A DNA stretch of 64,000 bases from Anaerolineae bacterium (GTDB lineage Bacteria; Chloroflexota; Anaerolineae; Aggregatilineales; Phototrophicaceae): the NCBI GenBank assembly GCA_022825675.1, contig JAJDWK010000016.1:39415-103414 (forward strand), given 5' to 3'. The position numbers and the translations under genes are program-made. Shown one piece after another: positions 53,625 to 62,732 of the stretch. Position 1 is the stretch's first letter, and each line of letters starts with the position of its first letter. The notes under the pieces are model-generated. The model worked only from the letters and a program-made list of their open reading frames with translations. It had not been told where the DNA came from and searched no databases.

Positions 53625-54432
53625 AATCAGAGTCCCGCCGCGCCGCGTTGATGGAATCGCTTAATTCACAGGCGGCGGCGGCTGGATCCTCAGCGAAGAT
53701 GATGCTGCGTGAAGAATTGATGATGAGCCCTAATCCCGCGCTGTTGCTGCCCGCGCGGAGTACCGCGCCCGCTTCGCCACCTTGCGCGCCCACGCCGGGG
53801 ACGAGAAATGTCATCTCGCCCGTAAGCGCGCGGACTGTTGCCATCTCGGCGGGATGCCGCGCCGAAACGACCAGCATGCAGTTGCCATTTTTATTCCACT
53901 CGCCAGCGACTTTTTCCGCGATGACCTGCCACAGGGGGCGGTCAGGCGCGGGCAAATCCTGGATGTGCGCCGCGCCCGCGTTTGATGTGCGGCACAGGAT
54001 GATGCAGCCCTTATGCGCATAGTTGAGGAAGGGCTGCAGCGCGTCCATGCCGAGATAGGGGTTAAGGGTGAGGGCGTCAAAGCCAAAATTCTCAAAGATA
54101 GCGCGGGCATAGGCGGCGCTGGTGTTGCCGATATCCGCTCGTTTGGCATCGCAAATCGTCAGGATGTCGGGGTGATGCCGCTGCAAGTAGGCAAGCGATT
54201 CGCCCAATTGCCGCAGCCCGGCCGCGCCCTGCGCCTCATAAAAGGCGATATTAAATTTGTAGGCGGCGGCGAATGGCGCGGTGCGGTCAATGATATGGCG
54301 GTTGAATTCCAGCTGCGGCGCCGCTGCCTGGCGGAATGGCGGCGGCAGGCGCTGCATATCGCTGTCCAGCCCGACGCAGAGCAGGGAATTGGCGGCGCGG
54401 GCGCGCGCATTATATTTGTCTATCGCCGACAT
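53617..54432 (-). CDS. pyrF: Orotidine 5'-phosphate decarboxylase (group 2)
   Basis: The last step of UMP synthesis. The 271-residue protein shows CVGLDSDMQRLP, the catalytic DAKRADIGNTSAAYARAIF, and LVPGVGAQGGEAGAVLRAG, the signature of the longer group 2 enzymes. The ATG at 54432 overlaps the pyrE stop (TGATG), indicating translational coupling. An upstream in-frame start at 54471 would lie within pyrE. Confidence 0.94.
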   Translation of the reverse strand: MSAIDKYNARARAANSLLCVGLDSDMQRLPPPFRQAAAPQLEFNRHIIDRTAPFAAAYKFNIAFYEAQGAAGLRQLGESLAYLQRHHPDILTICDAKRADIGNTSAAYARAIFENFGFDALTLNPYLGMDALQPFLNYAHKGCIILCRTSNAGAAHIQDLPAPDRPLWQVIAEKVAGEWNKNGNCMLVVSARHPAEMATVRALTGEMTFLVPGVGAQGGEAGAVLRAGSNSAGLGLIINSSRSIIFAEDPAAAACELSDSINAARRDSDCV

Positions 54433-55073
54433 CAGCCGCGCGCCTGCCAACAATGGGGGGCAGCCAGCCACGCGCGCACTATGGCGATTTGCGCGTCATC
54501 AAGTTGCTGGCGCTCGCTTGCCGCTATGAGCACCGAGTCAAAATCCGTCAATGTGTGCAGCGAAACTTCGGCGCGCGTGAAGGCGCTGGCGGCTTCGGGA
54601 AATCCATAGCTGATAATGGCGAGCACATCACGGACAATCGCGCCAGCCTCGCGCAAAGCGGCGACCGCGGACAGGCTGCTGCCGCCAGTTGTGACCAAAT
54701 CTTCGATTAACAAGACGCGCTTCCCCGCGACCGTTCCCCCTTCGATGCGCTTGCCGGTGCCGTGCCCCTTGGCTTCTTTGCGGATGAAAACCGAGGGGCG
54801 GCTGAGGGCGAATGCCAAGGCGGAACTGTGGGGCAGCCCGCCAAGGGCGACGCCAGCGAGCAGGTCATAGTGAAGCGCTTGCCTGTCGATAAGGCTTGCG
54901 AAGCCGTCAATGACCGCGCGCCAAGCCTGCGGATGGTATATCAGCGAACGATTATCGACATATACAGGCGAAATCAAGCCTGATTTGAAGGTCACGGGCG
55001 CTTCTGGCGAGAAGCCTACCGCGCCAATATCAAGCAAGGACTTCGCGCTGGATTGCTTCAAATCTGCGTTCAT
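54432..55073 (-). CDS. pyrE: Orotate phosphoribosyltransferase
   Basis: Forms OMP from orotate and PRPP. The 213-residue protein has FKSGLISPVYVDNR, LAGVALGGLPHSSALAFAL, FIRKEAKGHGTGKRIEGG and the PRPP motif VLLIEDLVTTGGSSLSAVAA. The ATG at 55073 has AGAGGAA upstream and gives a normal N-terminus. It lies 44 bases inside the end of pyrD, an unusually long overlap; a downstream TTG at 55061 is possible. Confidence 0.94.
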   Translation of the reverse strand: MNADLKQSSAKSLLDIGAVGFSPEAPVTFKSGLISPVYVDNRSLIYHPQAWRAVIDGFASLIDRQALHYDLLAGVALGGLPHSSALAFALSRPSVFIRKEAKGHGTGKRIEGGTVAGKRVLLIEDLVTTGGSSLSAVAALREAGAIVRDVLAIISYGFPEAASAFTRAEVSLHTLTDFDSVLIAASERQQLDDAQIAIVRAWLAAPHCWQARG

Positions 55074-56211
55074 GCGCTGCCCATTCCTCTTCCAATATCG
55101 CCGCGGCGAAGGGTCCGCGATAGACCAGCGCCGACCAATACTGCGCCGCCTTGACGCCGCGTTGCCGATAGGCATGTAAGCTGTCGCCATCAAGTACGCC
55201 GCCACAGCCGATGATATCGAGCGCATATCCCCGCATCGCATTCGCCGCTGTCAGCGCGTCGACAGCTCTCAGCGCCGCGGCATGCAGGCGGCCGCCGCCA
55301 AGCCCCGCCGTGAGTGTGGCTGCCCCCGGGCTCGGCTGCGCCAAAGTATTGGTGGCAACCACTGCTTTTACGCCAACTTCGTCAAATATGCGCACGAGCG
55401 CCCGATATTGCCCGTCTGCCAGCCCGGGGCTAACCTTCACCCACAGCGGAATCTCAAGCCCGCGCGCGCGCAAAAGTTTGATGAACGCGCCGCAGAGCCG
55501 CCGCGTTTCCGCTTCCAGTTGATGCTGCTGCGGGTCATCTTCGGTATTCGGGCAGCTCAAATTCAGCGTGAACCAGCTTGGCATCAGCCCGGCATCGAGG
55601 AAAAATCCCAGGCTTTCGCAAATATCGCGCTCTTGCTGGGCGTTATCCCGCACCCCCGGCGAGACAGCAATGTTGATGCCAAATTCTGCGGGCAATCTTT
55701 CTCGGCGTTGTCTAAGGAAAAGCGCGGCGGCGCGGGCGCCCGGGTTACGCAAGCCGACGCGATTCTGCGTTGAAAGTGTCTTTTCGTCCCGCCAAACAAC
55801 CGTGCCCGCGTTGCCGAGGCGGGGAAAACGCGTGAATGAGCCAAACTCGACCGGTCCCGCCAGCGCCGGCAGCAGTCGCCAGCCGGGCATGATATTGTGC
55901 TGCCGTTTTTGTAGGGCGCGCAAAGCGGCAGCTTCATCGGCGAAACCACGCCCTTTGACCAAACCCGCGGCGACAATAAGCGGCTGCGAGAGCTGGACGC
56001 CACCGACTTCTGTTGGCTTGGGGGCATGGCAGAGGCTTCGCAGCAGCTTGGCGATAGCGACGGTGAATGGCAGGCGCTCGCCGATTAAAAGCGTACGGAG
56101 CATCAGTTCGTGAGCGCGCTGGGCGGAAATGCGGAAGAGCAGCCGCCGGCTGAAGGCGTGATAGCCGCCGTCCAGGCAGCGCAGCAGCCAGCGTCTGGCT
56201 TCAGCTTTCAT
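55030..56211 (-). CDS. pyrD: Dihydroorotate dehydrogenase, class-2-like
   Basis: An FMN enzyme oxidising dihydroorotate. The 393-residue protein has the N-terminal membrane-associating region of quinone-linked class 2 enzymes (LLFRISAQRAHELMLRTLL). LIVAAGLVKGRGF, FGSFTRFPRLGNAGTVVW, FTLNLSCPNTEDDPQQ, TNTLAQPSPG and the GCGGVLDGDSLHAYRQRGVK phosphate site follow. The active-site loop reads NLSCPN where class 2 has NISSPNTPGL: the catalytic Ser is Cys, as in class 1. The start is placed at the ATG at 56211, which overlaps pyrC by 11 bases. Confidence 0.88.
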   Translation of the reverse strand: MKAEARRWLLRCLDGGYHAFSRRLLFRISAQRAHELMLRTLLIGERLPFTVAIAKLLRSLCHAPKPTEVGGVQLSQPLIVAAGLVKGRGFADEAAALRALQKRQHNIMPGWRLLPALAGPVEFGSFTRFPRLGNAGTVVWRDEKTLSTQNRVGLRNPGARAAALFLRQRRERLPAEFGINIAVSPGVRDNAQQERDICESLGFFLDAGLMPSWFTLNLSCPNTEDDPQQHQLEAETRRLCGAFIKLLRARGLEIPLWVKVSPGLADGQYRALVRIFDEVGVKAVVATNTLAQPSPGAATLTAGLGGGRLHAAALRAVDALTAANAMRGYALDIIGCGGVLDGDSLHAYRQRGVKAAQYWSALVYRGPFAAAILEEEWAAHERRFEAIQREVLA

Positions 56212-57283
56212 GCCCAGCGCCAAAAAGATTACGACCAAAACCAGCTTCGCTCAAAACCTGCTCGCCATCAAAGACCTTTTGCCCGCGGATCCAAACTTCC
56301 CGCACTTTCCCGCGGACGCGCATGCCCTCAAATGGCGACCAGCCGCATTTTGTATACAGGGTCTCGCGTTCAATCACATAGCTGGCGTCAGTATCAACCA
56401 GCGTGTAAGTATCTGGCGGCGGATTTAAGCGCCATATCTTCTGGGCATTACGCGAGAGCATAGCGCATGCCAGCGGCAGCGGCAGCCTGCCATCAGCAAC
56501 CGCCTGCATCATCAGCGGCAAGGTTGTCTCCAAACCAGGCACGCCATAAGGTGGTGCCGCGGCGGTTTTTTCCGCGATTGTGTGCGGCGCATGATCGGAC
56601 TCGATGACATCAACCACTCCCCGCTGGATTGCCCGCCAGAGCGCCTGCTGGTCGCGCTTTTGCTTGAGCTCCGGCTTCATCAGCCCGTAAGCGCTGAGCG
56701 CCGGCAAGTCCGCTTCCGTCAGCAAGAGATGATGCGGGCAGACGCCGATGGTGATAGGCAAGCCCTCTTCTTTGGCGTGCGCCAGCGCAGTGATTTCATA
56801 TTCGCTGCTGATGTGTAAAAAATGCGTGGGCTGGCGGAATTTCCGCGCCAGCCTGAGGATGCTGTCGACAGTTTCGCCCTCGGCATGCACAGCGATGATG
56901 CCGCGCCCCCGCCAGGCGCGATAATGCCGCTCGCGCATGGCATCAGACTCGATGAGCAAGTCGCCGGTGGTGGCGTTGTTATAGATTTTTAAGCCGCAGG
57001 CGCGCGCCGCCACCTGCGCGTACTCGGCGCTGTTATCAACTTGGGATGCGCCGAAGTAGAGCCCCCAATCGCAATGGGCGCTGTCGCCGATGCGCTTGAG
57101 CTTTTCCCGCAGCCTGCCCGCGCTGGTGGTGGCTGGCGCGGTATTGGGCATATCAAAGACCGCCCAATAGCCGCCGGCGATAGCGGCTTTGCTCTCGGAG
57201 GCGAAGGTGGCTTTGTGTGACCAGTGCAAATCTCGCAGGTGGGTGTGCGGGTCGAGCATGCCCGGGATTTTGATGAGCGGCAT
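56201..57283 (-). CDS. pyrC: Dihydroorotase
   Basis: Cyclises carbamoyl aspartate to dihydroorotate. The 360-residue zinc amidohydrolase has DPHTHLRD near residue 10, GLKIYNNATTGDL with the likely carboxylated Lys, VHAEGETV, THFLHISSEYEI, GVCPHHLLLTEADL and ESDHAPHT, all metal or substrate motifs. The second half (VPGLETTLPLMMQAVADGRL, CGWSPFEGMRVRGKV) looks closer to the dihydroorotase domain of eukaryotic CAD than to E. coli PyrC (comparison from memory). The ATG at 57283 overlaps the pyrB stop (TGATG). Confidence 0.92.
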   Translation of the reverse strand: MPLIKIPGMLDPHTHLRDLHWSHKATFASESKAAIAGGYWAVFDMPNTAPATTSAGRLREKLKRIGDSAHCDWGLYFGASQVDNSAEYAQVAARACGLKIYNNATTGDLLIESDAMRERHYRAWRGRGIIAVHAEGETVDSILRLARKFRQPTHFLHISSEYEITALAHAKEEGLPITIGVCPHHLLLTEADLPALSAYGLMKPELKQKRDQQALWRAIQRGVVDVIESDHAPHTIAEKTAAAPPYGVPGLETTLPLMMQAVADGRLPLPLACAMLSRNAQKIWRLNPPPDTYTLVDTDASYVIERETLYTKCGWSPFEGMRVRGKVREVWIRGQKVFDGEQVLSEAGFGRNLFGAGHES

Positions 57284-58356
57284 CAGACATAGACCCCGCG
57301 CAGCACCTTGACAAGCAGCGCCATGCGCACATACATGCCATTTTCCATCTGTTCGAAATAGATGGAACGCGGGTCTGCATCCAGAATATCGTGGTCTTCG
57401 CGCGTGCCCATCTCGTGTTTGCGCGGCAGCGGGTGCATCAAAATGGCATCCGCTTTCGCCAGCTTCAGCATGCGCGGCGTCATGATGAAGCGATCTTTTA
57501 TCCGCTCGTAGGCGGCGCGCTCGCCGAAGCGCTCTTCTTGAATGCGCGTCCAATAGATGACATCGGTCTCTTCAATCACATCCAGCAGATTGTCCGTTTC
57601 AATCACTGTAATCTGATGCGATTTCACCAAATCGGTGATGGCGCTGGGCATGCGCAGGCTGGCGGGGGCAACCAGGCAGAGCCGCACCTCCGCCGCCGCG
57701 TAATTGGCGATGAGCTTGGCGAGGGAATGCACGGTGCGCCCGTGTTTCAAGTCGCCAACCAAGGTGATGGTCAGCTTGTCCAGGGCCTGTTTCTGGTCGT
57801 AGATGGTGAAGATATCCAAGAGCGCTTGGGTTGGGTGTTCGCCGATGCCATCGCCACCGCTGATGGCGACTGTGGGATTGTCGATGCGCTGGTTCAAGAG
57901 GTCGAGATAATAACCCGCCTCATACGACGAGCCGATTTCCGGGTGCCGCAGCACAATCACATCGGCATAGCAGCCAGTGGCGCGGATGGTATCGGACAGA
58001 TTTTCGCCCTTATACATCGACGAGAAGCGCACGCCATTGCTAACCGCGATGACATCGCCGCCCAGCCGCCGCATCGCCGCCTGGAAGGACATATCGGTGC
58101 GTGTGCTCGCTTCAAAAAAGAGCGACGCCATCACCTTGCCGGCGCAAAGCTCGGTCAAGCCGCGGTCCTGCGTTCGGATGCGCTCGCGGATAGCGGTAGC
58201 GGCTTGGAAGAGAATGTCAAGGTCGGCGCGCTGAAATTGGTCGACCGAGATGATGTGCTTGCCCTGGAAGTCCCCTTGTATCGCCGGCGGCTGATAGCTG
58301 AAGGCGTGGCGGCTTATCGAAATGCTCTGGCTTGTCTGCTCTGCCAATGGAACCAA
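57283..58356 (-). CDS. pyrB: Aspartate carbamoyltransferase, catalytic chain
   Basis: The first committed pyrimidine step after carbamoyl phosphate. The 357-residue protein has the carbamoyl-phosphate motif FEASTRTDMSFQAA, the second-subunit Ser/Lys loop FSSMYKGENLSDTI, GEHPTQALLDIF and the aspartate-loop ILMHPLPRKHEMG. HPLPR distinguishes it from ornithine carbamoyltransferase. An N-terminal extension of about 40 residues exceeds the common 310-residue form. The TTG at 58356 follows AGAAAGGA closely; a second TTG at 58347 is better spaced, so the start is uncertain. No pyrI regulatory gene is present. Confidence 0.94.
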   Translation of the reverse strand: MVPLAEQTSQSISISRHAFSYQPPAIQGDFQGKHIISVDQFQRADLDILFQAATAIRERIRTQDRGLTELCAGKVMASLFFEASTRTDMSFQAAMRRLGGDVIAVSNGVRFSSMYKGENLSDTIRATGCYADVIVLRHPEIGSSYEAGYYLDLLNQRIDNPTVAISGGDGIGEHPTQALLDIFTIYDQKQALDKLTITLVGDLKHGRTVHSLAKLIANYAAAEVRLCLVAPASLRMPSAITDLVKSHQITVIETDNLLDVIEETDVIYWTRIQEERFGERAAYERIKDRFIMTPRMLKLAKADAILMHPLPRKHEMGTREDHDILDADPRSIYFEQMENGMYVRMALLVKVLRGVYV

Positions 58357-58385
58357 GTCCTTTCTGGCGCGCTTGCCGCGCTTGC

Positions 58386-60089
58386 CTAGAACAGCCCCAG
58401 CACCTTGCCGTCTTCATCAATGTCCACCTGCATCGCGGCGGGGGCGCTGCCCAAGCCGGGCATGGTGCGCACCGCGCCGCAAAGCGGATATATGAAGCCG
58501 GCGCCGGCGGAAGCGCGAACATCCGTGACGGCGATGCGGAAGCCATCGGGCGCGCCTTTGAGCTTGGGATCATCGCTGAGGCTGAGGTGGGTCTTCGCCA
58601 TACAAATCGGCAGCTCGCGCAAGCCCTGTTCTTCAAATTGGCGGATTTTGCGGCTGGCGGCGCGCGTAAAATCGACGCCATCGGCGCGGTAGATTTCGCG
58701 GGCTATCGTCTCGATTTTGTCAGTAATCGCCATGTCATCCGGGTAGAGCAGGCGAAAATCGTTGGGCATTTCACAAGCGGAGACGATCATCTCCGCCAGC
58801 TCGGCAGCGCCGGCGCCGCCTTGCGCCCAATGCCGCGCCACGCTCGCCCCGGTCGCGCCCGCCGCCAGGGCAATCTCCCGCACTGCCGCAATCTCGCTGG
58901 CAGTATCGCTGTCAAAGACATTTATGGCAACGACAGGATTGACGCCAAATTTTCGCAAATTCTCCAGATGCCGCACCATATTCGCCGCGCCCGCTTCCAC
59001 ATCGGCGACATTTTCCGTTTGCAGCGCGGGGTCAATCGGCTTGCCCGGGATGATGCGATATTTGCCGGTATGCGCTTTCAACGCGCGGATGGTAACGACC
59101 AGCACAACCGCATTCGGTTTGAGCCCGGAAACGCGCGATTTGATATTAAAGAACTTTTCCGCGCCAATATCCGCGCCAAAGCCAGACTCGGTGACGACAT
59201 AGTCGCCGCATTTCATCGCGATGAGGTCGGCGATAATTGAGGAATTGCCGTGGGCGATATTGGCGAAGGGGCCGGCATGCACCAGGGCGGGCGTATTTTC
59301 CAGCGTCTGCATCAAGTTGGGCTTGATGGCTTCTTTCATCAACACGGTGGCGGCGCCGGCCGCCCGGATATCTTCGGCGCTTATTGGATTCTTGCTCGTA
59401 TCATAAGCGAGCACCATTTTGCCAATGCGGCGGCGCATATCTTGCAGGGAATGCGTCAGCGCCAAAATCGCCATAATCTCGGAAGCGACGGTGATGTCAT
59501 AACCGCTCTGCCGCGGGACGCCATCAAAACGTTTGCCCAAGCCGATGATGACATTGCGCAAGGCGCGGTCGTTGAGGTCCACCACGCGCCGCCAGGCGAT
59601 ATTCTGCGGGTCGATATTCAACCTGTTGCCATGATAGAGATGCGCGTCCAACATCGCGGCGATGAGATTGTGCGCGGCGCTGATGGCATGAATATCGCCA
59701 GTAAGGTGCAGATTGAAATTTTCCATCGGCACAATCTGGCTGTAGCCGCCGCCAGCCGCGCCGCCTTTGATGCCAAAGGTTGGTCCTTGAGAAGGCTGGC
59801 GCACGGTGATGACCGCCCGCTTGCCGATATGCTTCAGCGCCTGACCAATGCCGACAGTGGTTGTGGATTTGCCCTCGCCCAGCGGGGTGGGGGTGATGGC
59901 GGTAACATCAACATATTTTGCGTCGGGACGCGCCTTTATTTTCTCAAGCGCCTCAAGGTTAATTTTGGCGACATATTTGCCGTAATGCTCCAAATCCGCA
60001 GCGGGATCCAGCCCCATTTCCTCCGCGATTTGGTCGATATGCCGGAGCTTGGCATTTTGAGCGATTGCCAGGTCGGATGGCATAGTCAT
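58386..60089 (-). CDS. fhs: Formate-tetrahydrofolate ligase
   Basis: Forms 10-formyl-THF from formate, THF and ATP in one-carbon metabolism. The 567-residue monofunctional enzyme has the P-loop TPLGEGKSTTTVGIGQAL (about 55-72), VRQPSQGPTFGIKGGAAGGG, the NLHLTGDIHAISAAHNLIAA block, and FANIAHGNSSIIADLIAMK. The ATG at 60089 has GGAGG ten bases upstream. It stands 29 bases before pyrB. No other Wood-Ljungdahl genes are nearby, so a role in purine and one-carbon supply is the safer reading. Confidence 0.95.
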   Translation of the reverse strand: MTMPSDLAIAQNAKLRHIDQIAEEMGLDPAADLEHYGKYVAKINLEALEKIKARPDAKYVDVTAITPTPLGEGKSTTTVGIGQALKHIGKRAVITVRQPSQGPTFGIKGGAAGGGYSQIVPMENFNLHLTGDIHAISAAHNLIAAMLDAHLYHGNRLNIDPQNIAWRRVVDLNDRALRNVIIGLGKRFDGVPRQSGYDITVASEIMAILALTHSLQDMRRRIGKMVLAYDTSKNPISAEDIRAAGAATVLMKEAIKPNLMQTLENTPALVHAGPFANIAHGNSSIIADLIAMKCGDYVVTESGFGADIGAEKFFNIKSRVSGLKPNAVVLVVTIRALKAHTGKYRIIPGKPIDPALQTENVADVEAGAANMVRHLENLRKFGVNPVVAINVFDSDTASEIAAVREIALAAGATGASVARHWAQGGAGAAELAEMIVSACEMPNDFRLLYPDDMAITDKIETIAREIYRADGVDFTRAASRKIRQFEEQGLRELPICMAKTHLSLSDDPKLKGAPDGFRIAVTDVRASAGAGFIYPLCGAVRTMPGLGSAPAAMQVDIDEDGKVLGLF

Positions 60090-60154
60090 GGGCTTCCGTC
60101 CTCCGCGATAGAAATTGCGGCGGCGCAACTGCAAAAGCGCCAGCCAGATAGTGC

Positions 60155-62359
60155 TTATAGTGTACCACGCGGCGCCAGCTTCAAGACGAGCATCGCCAGC
60201 GGCGGCAGCCGCAAGTTGAGGCTATGGGCGAAGTCGTGGCTGGCGTGTGGCTCGCTTTCGACGCTGCCCTCGTTGCCGACATTGCTGCCGCCATAGACGC
60301 TGGCATCGCTGTTCAGCAGTTCTTCATAACGTCCGCCTTCGGGCACGCCAATACGATAGTTTTCGCGCGGGACTGGCGTGCAGTTGAGCAGGATGACGAG
60401 GAAATCCGACGTATCCCGCGCATAACGGATATAGGCATAGACGCTGTAGTCGGCGTCATCCGCTTCGAGCCAGCGGAAGCCCTCCGCCGCGAAATCAACT
60501 TGCCATAGGGCGGGCTGCCGCCGATAAAAATGGTTGAGGTCGCGTACCCATGCTTTTAATTTCTTATGCTCTTCATATTCAAGCAGATGCCAGTCGAGGC
60601 TGCGCGCCTCGCTCCATTCGGCAAATTGCCCGAACTCATTGCCCATAAAGTTGAGCTTCTTGCCGACTTGCGTATATTGGTAGCCGAACAGCAGCCGCAA
60701 GCCCGCGAACTTCCGCCAGCTATCGCCCGGCAGCTTGCCAATCAGCGAGCCTTTCATGTGTACAACTTCATCATGCGAAAGCGGCAGCACAAAATTCTCG
60801 CTGAAAGCGTAGAGCAGGGCAAAGGTAATCTGGTGATGGTGATGCCGCCGATGCACCGGGTCGCGCGCCATATAGCCGAGTGTGTCGTGCATCCAGCCCA
60901 TATTCCATTTGAAAGTGAAACCCAAGCCGCCGATATAGGTCGGGCGCGAGACCATGTTCCAGGATGTCGATTCTTCGGCGATGGTAACCGCGCCCGGCGC
61001 TTTTGCGTGGACCAGCTCGTTGGTTTCGCGCAAGAAGGCGATAGCGCCCAGATTTTCGTGGCTGCCATAGGCGTTGGGAATCCACTCGCCAGCTTCGCGG
61101 GAGAAGTTAAGATAAATCATCGACGAGACGGCATCAACGCGCAAGCCATCTATGTGATAGTTCTTCAGCCAGAAGAGGGCGTTGGCAGTCAAAAAATTGC
61201 GCACTTCGTTGCGGTCATAGTTGAAGATCAAAGTGCCCCAATCGGGATGTTCCCGCTGCCGCGGGTCCTGGTGGCTGTAGAGATGCGTGCCGTCAAAATA
61301 ATTTAAGCCGAAGTCATCTTTCGGGAAGTGGGCTGGCACCCAATCCAGGATGACGCCCAGCCCATGTTGATGACAGCAATCCACAAAATACATGAAGTCG
61401 CTGGGCGTCCCGAAGCGGCTGGTCGGGGCGTAATGCCCGATAACCTGATAGCCCCAAGAGGCATCCAGCGGATGCTCGGCGATGGGCAGCAATTCCAGGT
61501 GCGTATAGCCCATCTCGACCAAATAGGGCAGCAGCGTCTCCGCCAAATCCCGATAGCTGAGGAAGCTGTTGCCGCCGCTGCGCCGCCAGCTGCCCAGGTG
61601 AACTTCGTAGATATTCATCGGCTGCGTCAGCGCATCACTATTGGCGCGGGCTTGCATCCAGGCGGCATCCTGCCAGCGATAGCTGTTGATGTCGCTGACG
61701 ATAGACGCGGTTTTGGGGCGCAGCTCCGCCGCGAAGCCGTAGGGGTCAGATTTCTGCGCGCGATAGCCCTGATTGTGCGAGCGGACTTCAAATTTGTAGC
61801 GGGCGCCCGCTTCTAAGTAGGGCACAAAGATTTCCCATATCCCGGAGCCGCTGTTGTTCTCCATAGCGTGCGCGCGCGGATCCCAGCGATTGAAATCGCC
61901 GATGACGGCGACCTTGTAACAATTGGGCGCCCAAACGGCGAAGTTCACGCCGCGCACACCCCGCACCTCGCGCAGCTGCGCGCCCAACTTCTCATAGATG
62001 GCGTAGTGCTTGCCCTCGCTAAATAGATAGATGTCATAGTCGCTCAAAAGCGGCGGAAAAATATACGGGTCGCCGAAAACCGCGACATTGCCATCGCCGT
62101 CAGTTTCTTGGAAGTGATAGGGCGCATCCGCCCAGCCCGCGTCCAGCTCAGCGCAGAATAAGCCAGCAGCCGCCGTGGGCAGCATCGGCAGGCGCTGATG
62201 ATTATGCTCGTTGACCAGCTCAACCGCTTGCGCCCAGGGGCGGAAGCAGCGTATGGAGACGGCATCGCCAACCTGGTGCCGCCCCAGCAGCGAGGCTGGA
62301 GCACCTATTTCCCCCTGCAGGAGCGCGTGAATGGCATCTGGGTGCAGGTTAAGCGGCAT
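60155..62359 (-). CDS. glgB: 1,4-alpha-glucan branching enzyme
   Basis: Introduces alpha-1,6 branches into glycogen. The 734-residue GH13 enzyme has an N-terminal carbohydrate-binding module and the GH13 N-domain (VNFAVWAPNCYKVAVIGDFN). The (beta/alpha)8 catalytic domain shows YTHLELLPIAEHPLDASWGY, DWVPAHFPKDDFGL, DGLRVDAVSSMIYL (nucleophile Asp), IAEESTSWN (acid Glu) and LPLSHDEVVHMKGS (third Asp), then a C-terminal beta domain. The length indicates the full N1-N2 form. No glgA or glgC is adjacent. It is upstream of fhs-pyrBCDEF in the same direction. Confidence 0.96.
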   Translation of the reverse strand: MPLNLHPDAIHALLQGEIGAPASLLGRHQVGDAVSIRCFRPWAQAVELVNEHNHQRLPMLPTAAAGLFCAELDAGWADAPYHFQETDGDGNVAVFGDPYIFPPLLSDYDIYLFSEGKHYAIYEKLGAQLREVRGVRGVNFAVWAPNCYKVAVIGDFNRWDPRAHAMENNSGSGIWEIFVPYLEAGARYKFEVRSHNQGYRAQKSDPYGFAAELRPKTASIVSDINSYRWQDAAWMQARANSDALTQPMNIYEVHLGSWRRSGGNSFLSYRDLAETLLPYLVEMGYTHLELLPIAEHPLDASWGYQVIGHYAPTSRFGTPSDFMYFVDCCHQHGLGVILDWVPAHFPKDDFGLNYFDGTHLYSHQDPRQREHPDWGTLIFNYDRNEVRNFLTANALFWLKNYHIDGLRVDAVSSMIYLNFSREAGEWIPNAYGSHENLGAIAFLRETNELVHAKAPGAVTIAEESTSWNMVSRPTYIGGLGFTFKWNMGWMHDTLGYMARDPVHRRHHHHQITFALLYAFSENFVLPLSHDEVVHMKGSLIGKLPGDSWRKFAGLRLLFGYQYTQVGKKLNFMGNEFGQFAEWSEARSLDWHLLEYEEHKKLKAWVRDLNHFYRRQPALWQVDFAAEGFRWLEADDADYSVYAYIRYARDTSDFLVILLNCTPVPRENYRIGVPEGGRYEELLNSDASVYGGSNVGNEGSVESEPHASHDFAHSLNLRLPPLAMLVLKLAPRGTL

Positions 62360-62409
62360 GGACTGTGCCCGTTTCTAGGTTTCTGCATTTGGCTCTGCAC
62401 TTGCCGGGA

Positions 62410-62415
62410 ATTATA
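62410..62415 (-). promoter_or_regulatory. -10 element of glgB
   Basis: A perfect TATAAT on the minus strand 50 bases upstream of the glgB ATG. The -35 at 17 bp (TATGGC) is poor. Confidence 0.35.
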
Positions 62416-62544
62416 GCGGCAAGCGGCGTTTCGCCATAGCGGGCGCTTCAGGAGGAATTTCATTGATGTACAAACTGAATTAGGTGTGTGCGGGATAAAA
62501 TGATACACCACAATTGAATGAACCATTCCCAGATTGTAATCTGC

Positions 62545-62572
62545 TTGACAGCTGTCGCCGCCGCGTTATACT
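62545..62572 (+). promoter_or_regulatory. Strong promoter of the second sugar-binding protein gene
   Basis: A perfect TTGACA (62545-62550), a 16-bp spacer and TATACT (62567-62572). The start is expected near 62580, leaving a leader of about 150 bases before the ATG at 62733. The rest of the 370-base gap between glgB and this gene holds no gene I can support. Confidence 0.7.
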
Positions 62573-62732
62573 CCTCGCATAGTGAGCGTTTATGTCGCGG
62601 GGCGACTTCGCGACAGTCAGTCAGTTCGCTGGAAATGCCATCAGGCATTGACGAAGGAGGTGCATTAGGCTTGGATTGTGATGCAATTTGCTCTGTGATG
62701 GAAGAAGCTAAGACTGAATGGAGAAGACTGTT

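Noticed and set aside
58386..60089. Evidence for a Wood-Ljungdahl pathway from fhs
   Set aside because: fhs alone is common in non-acetogens, and no other pathway genes are in the window.
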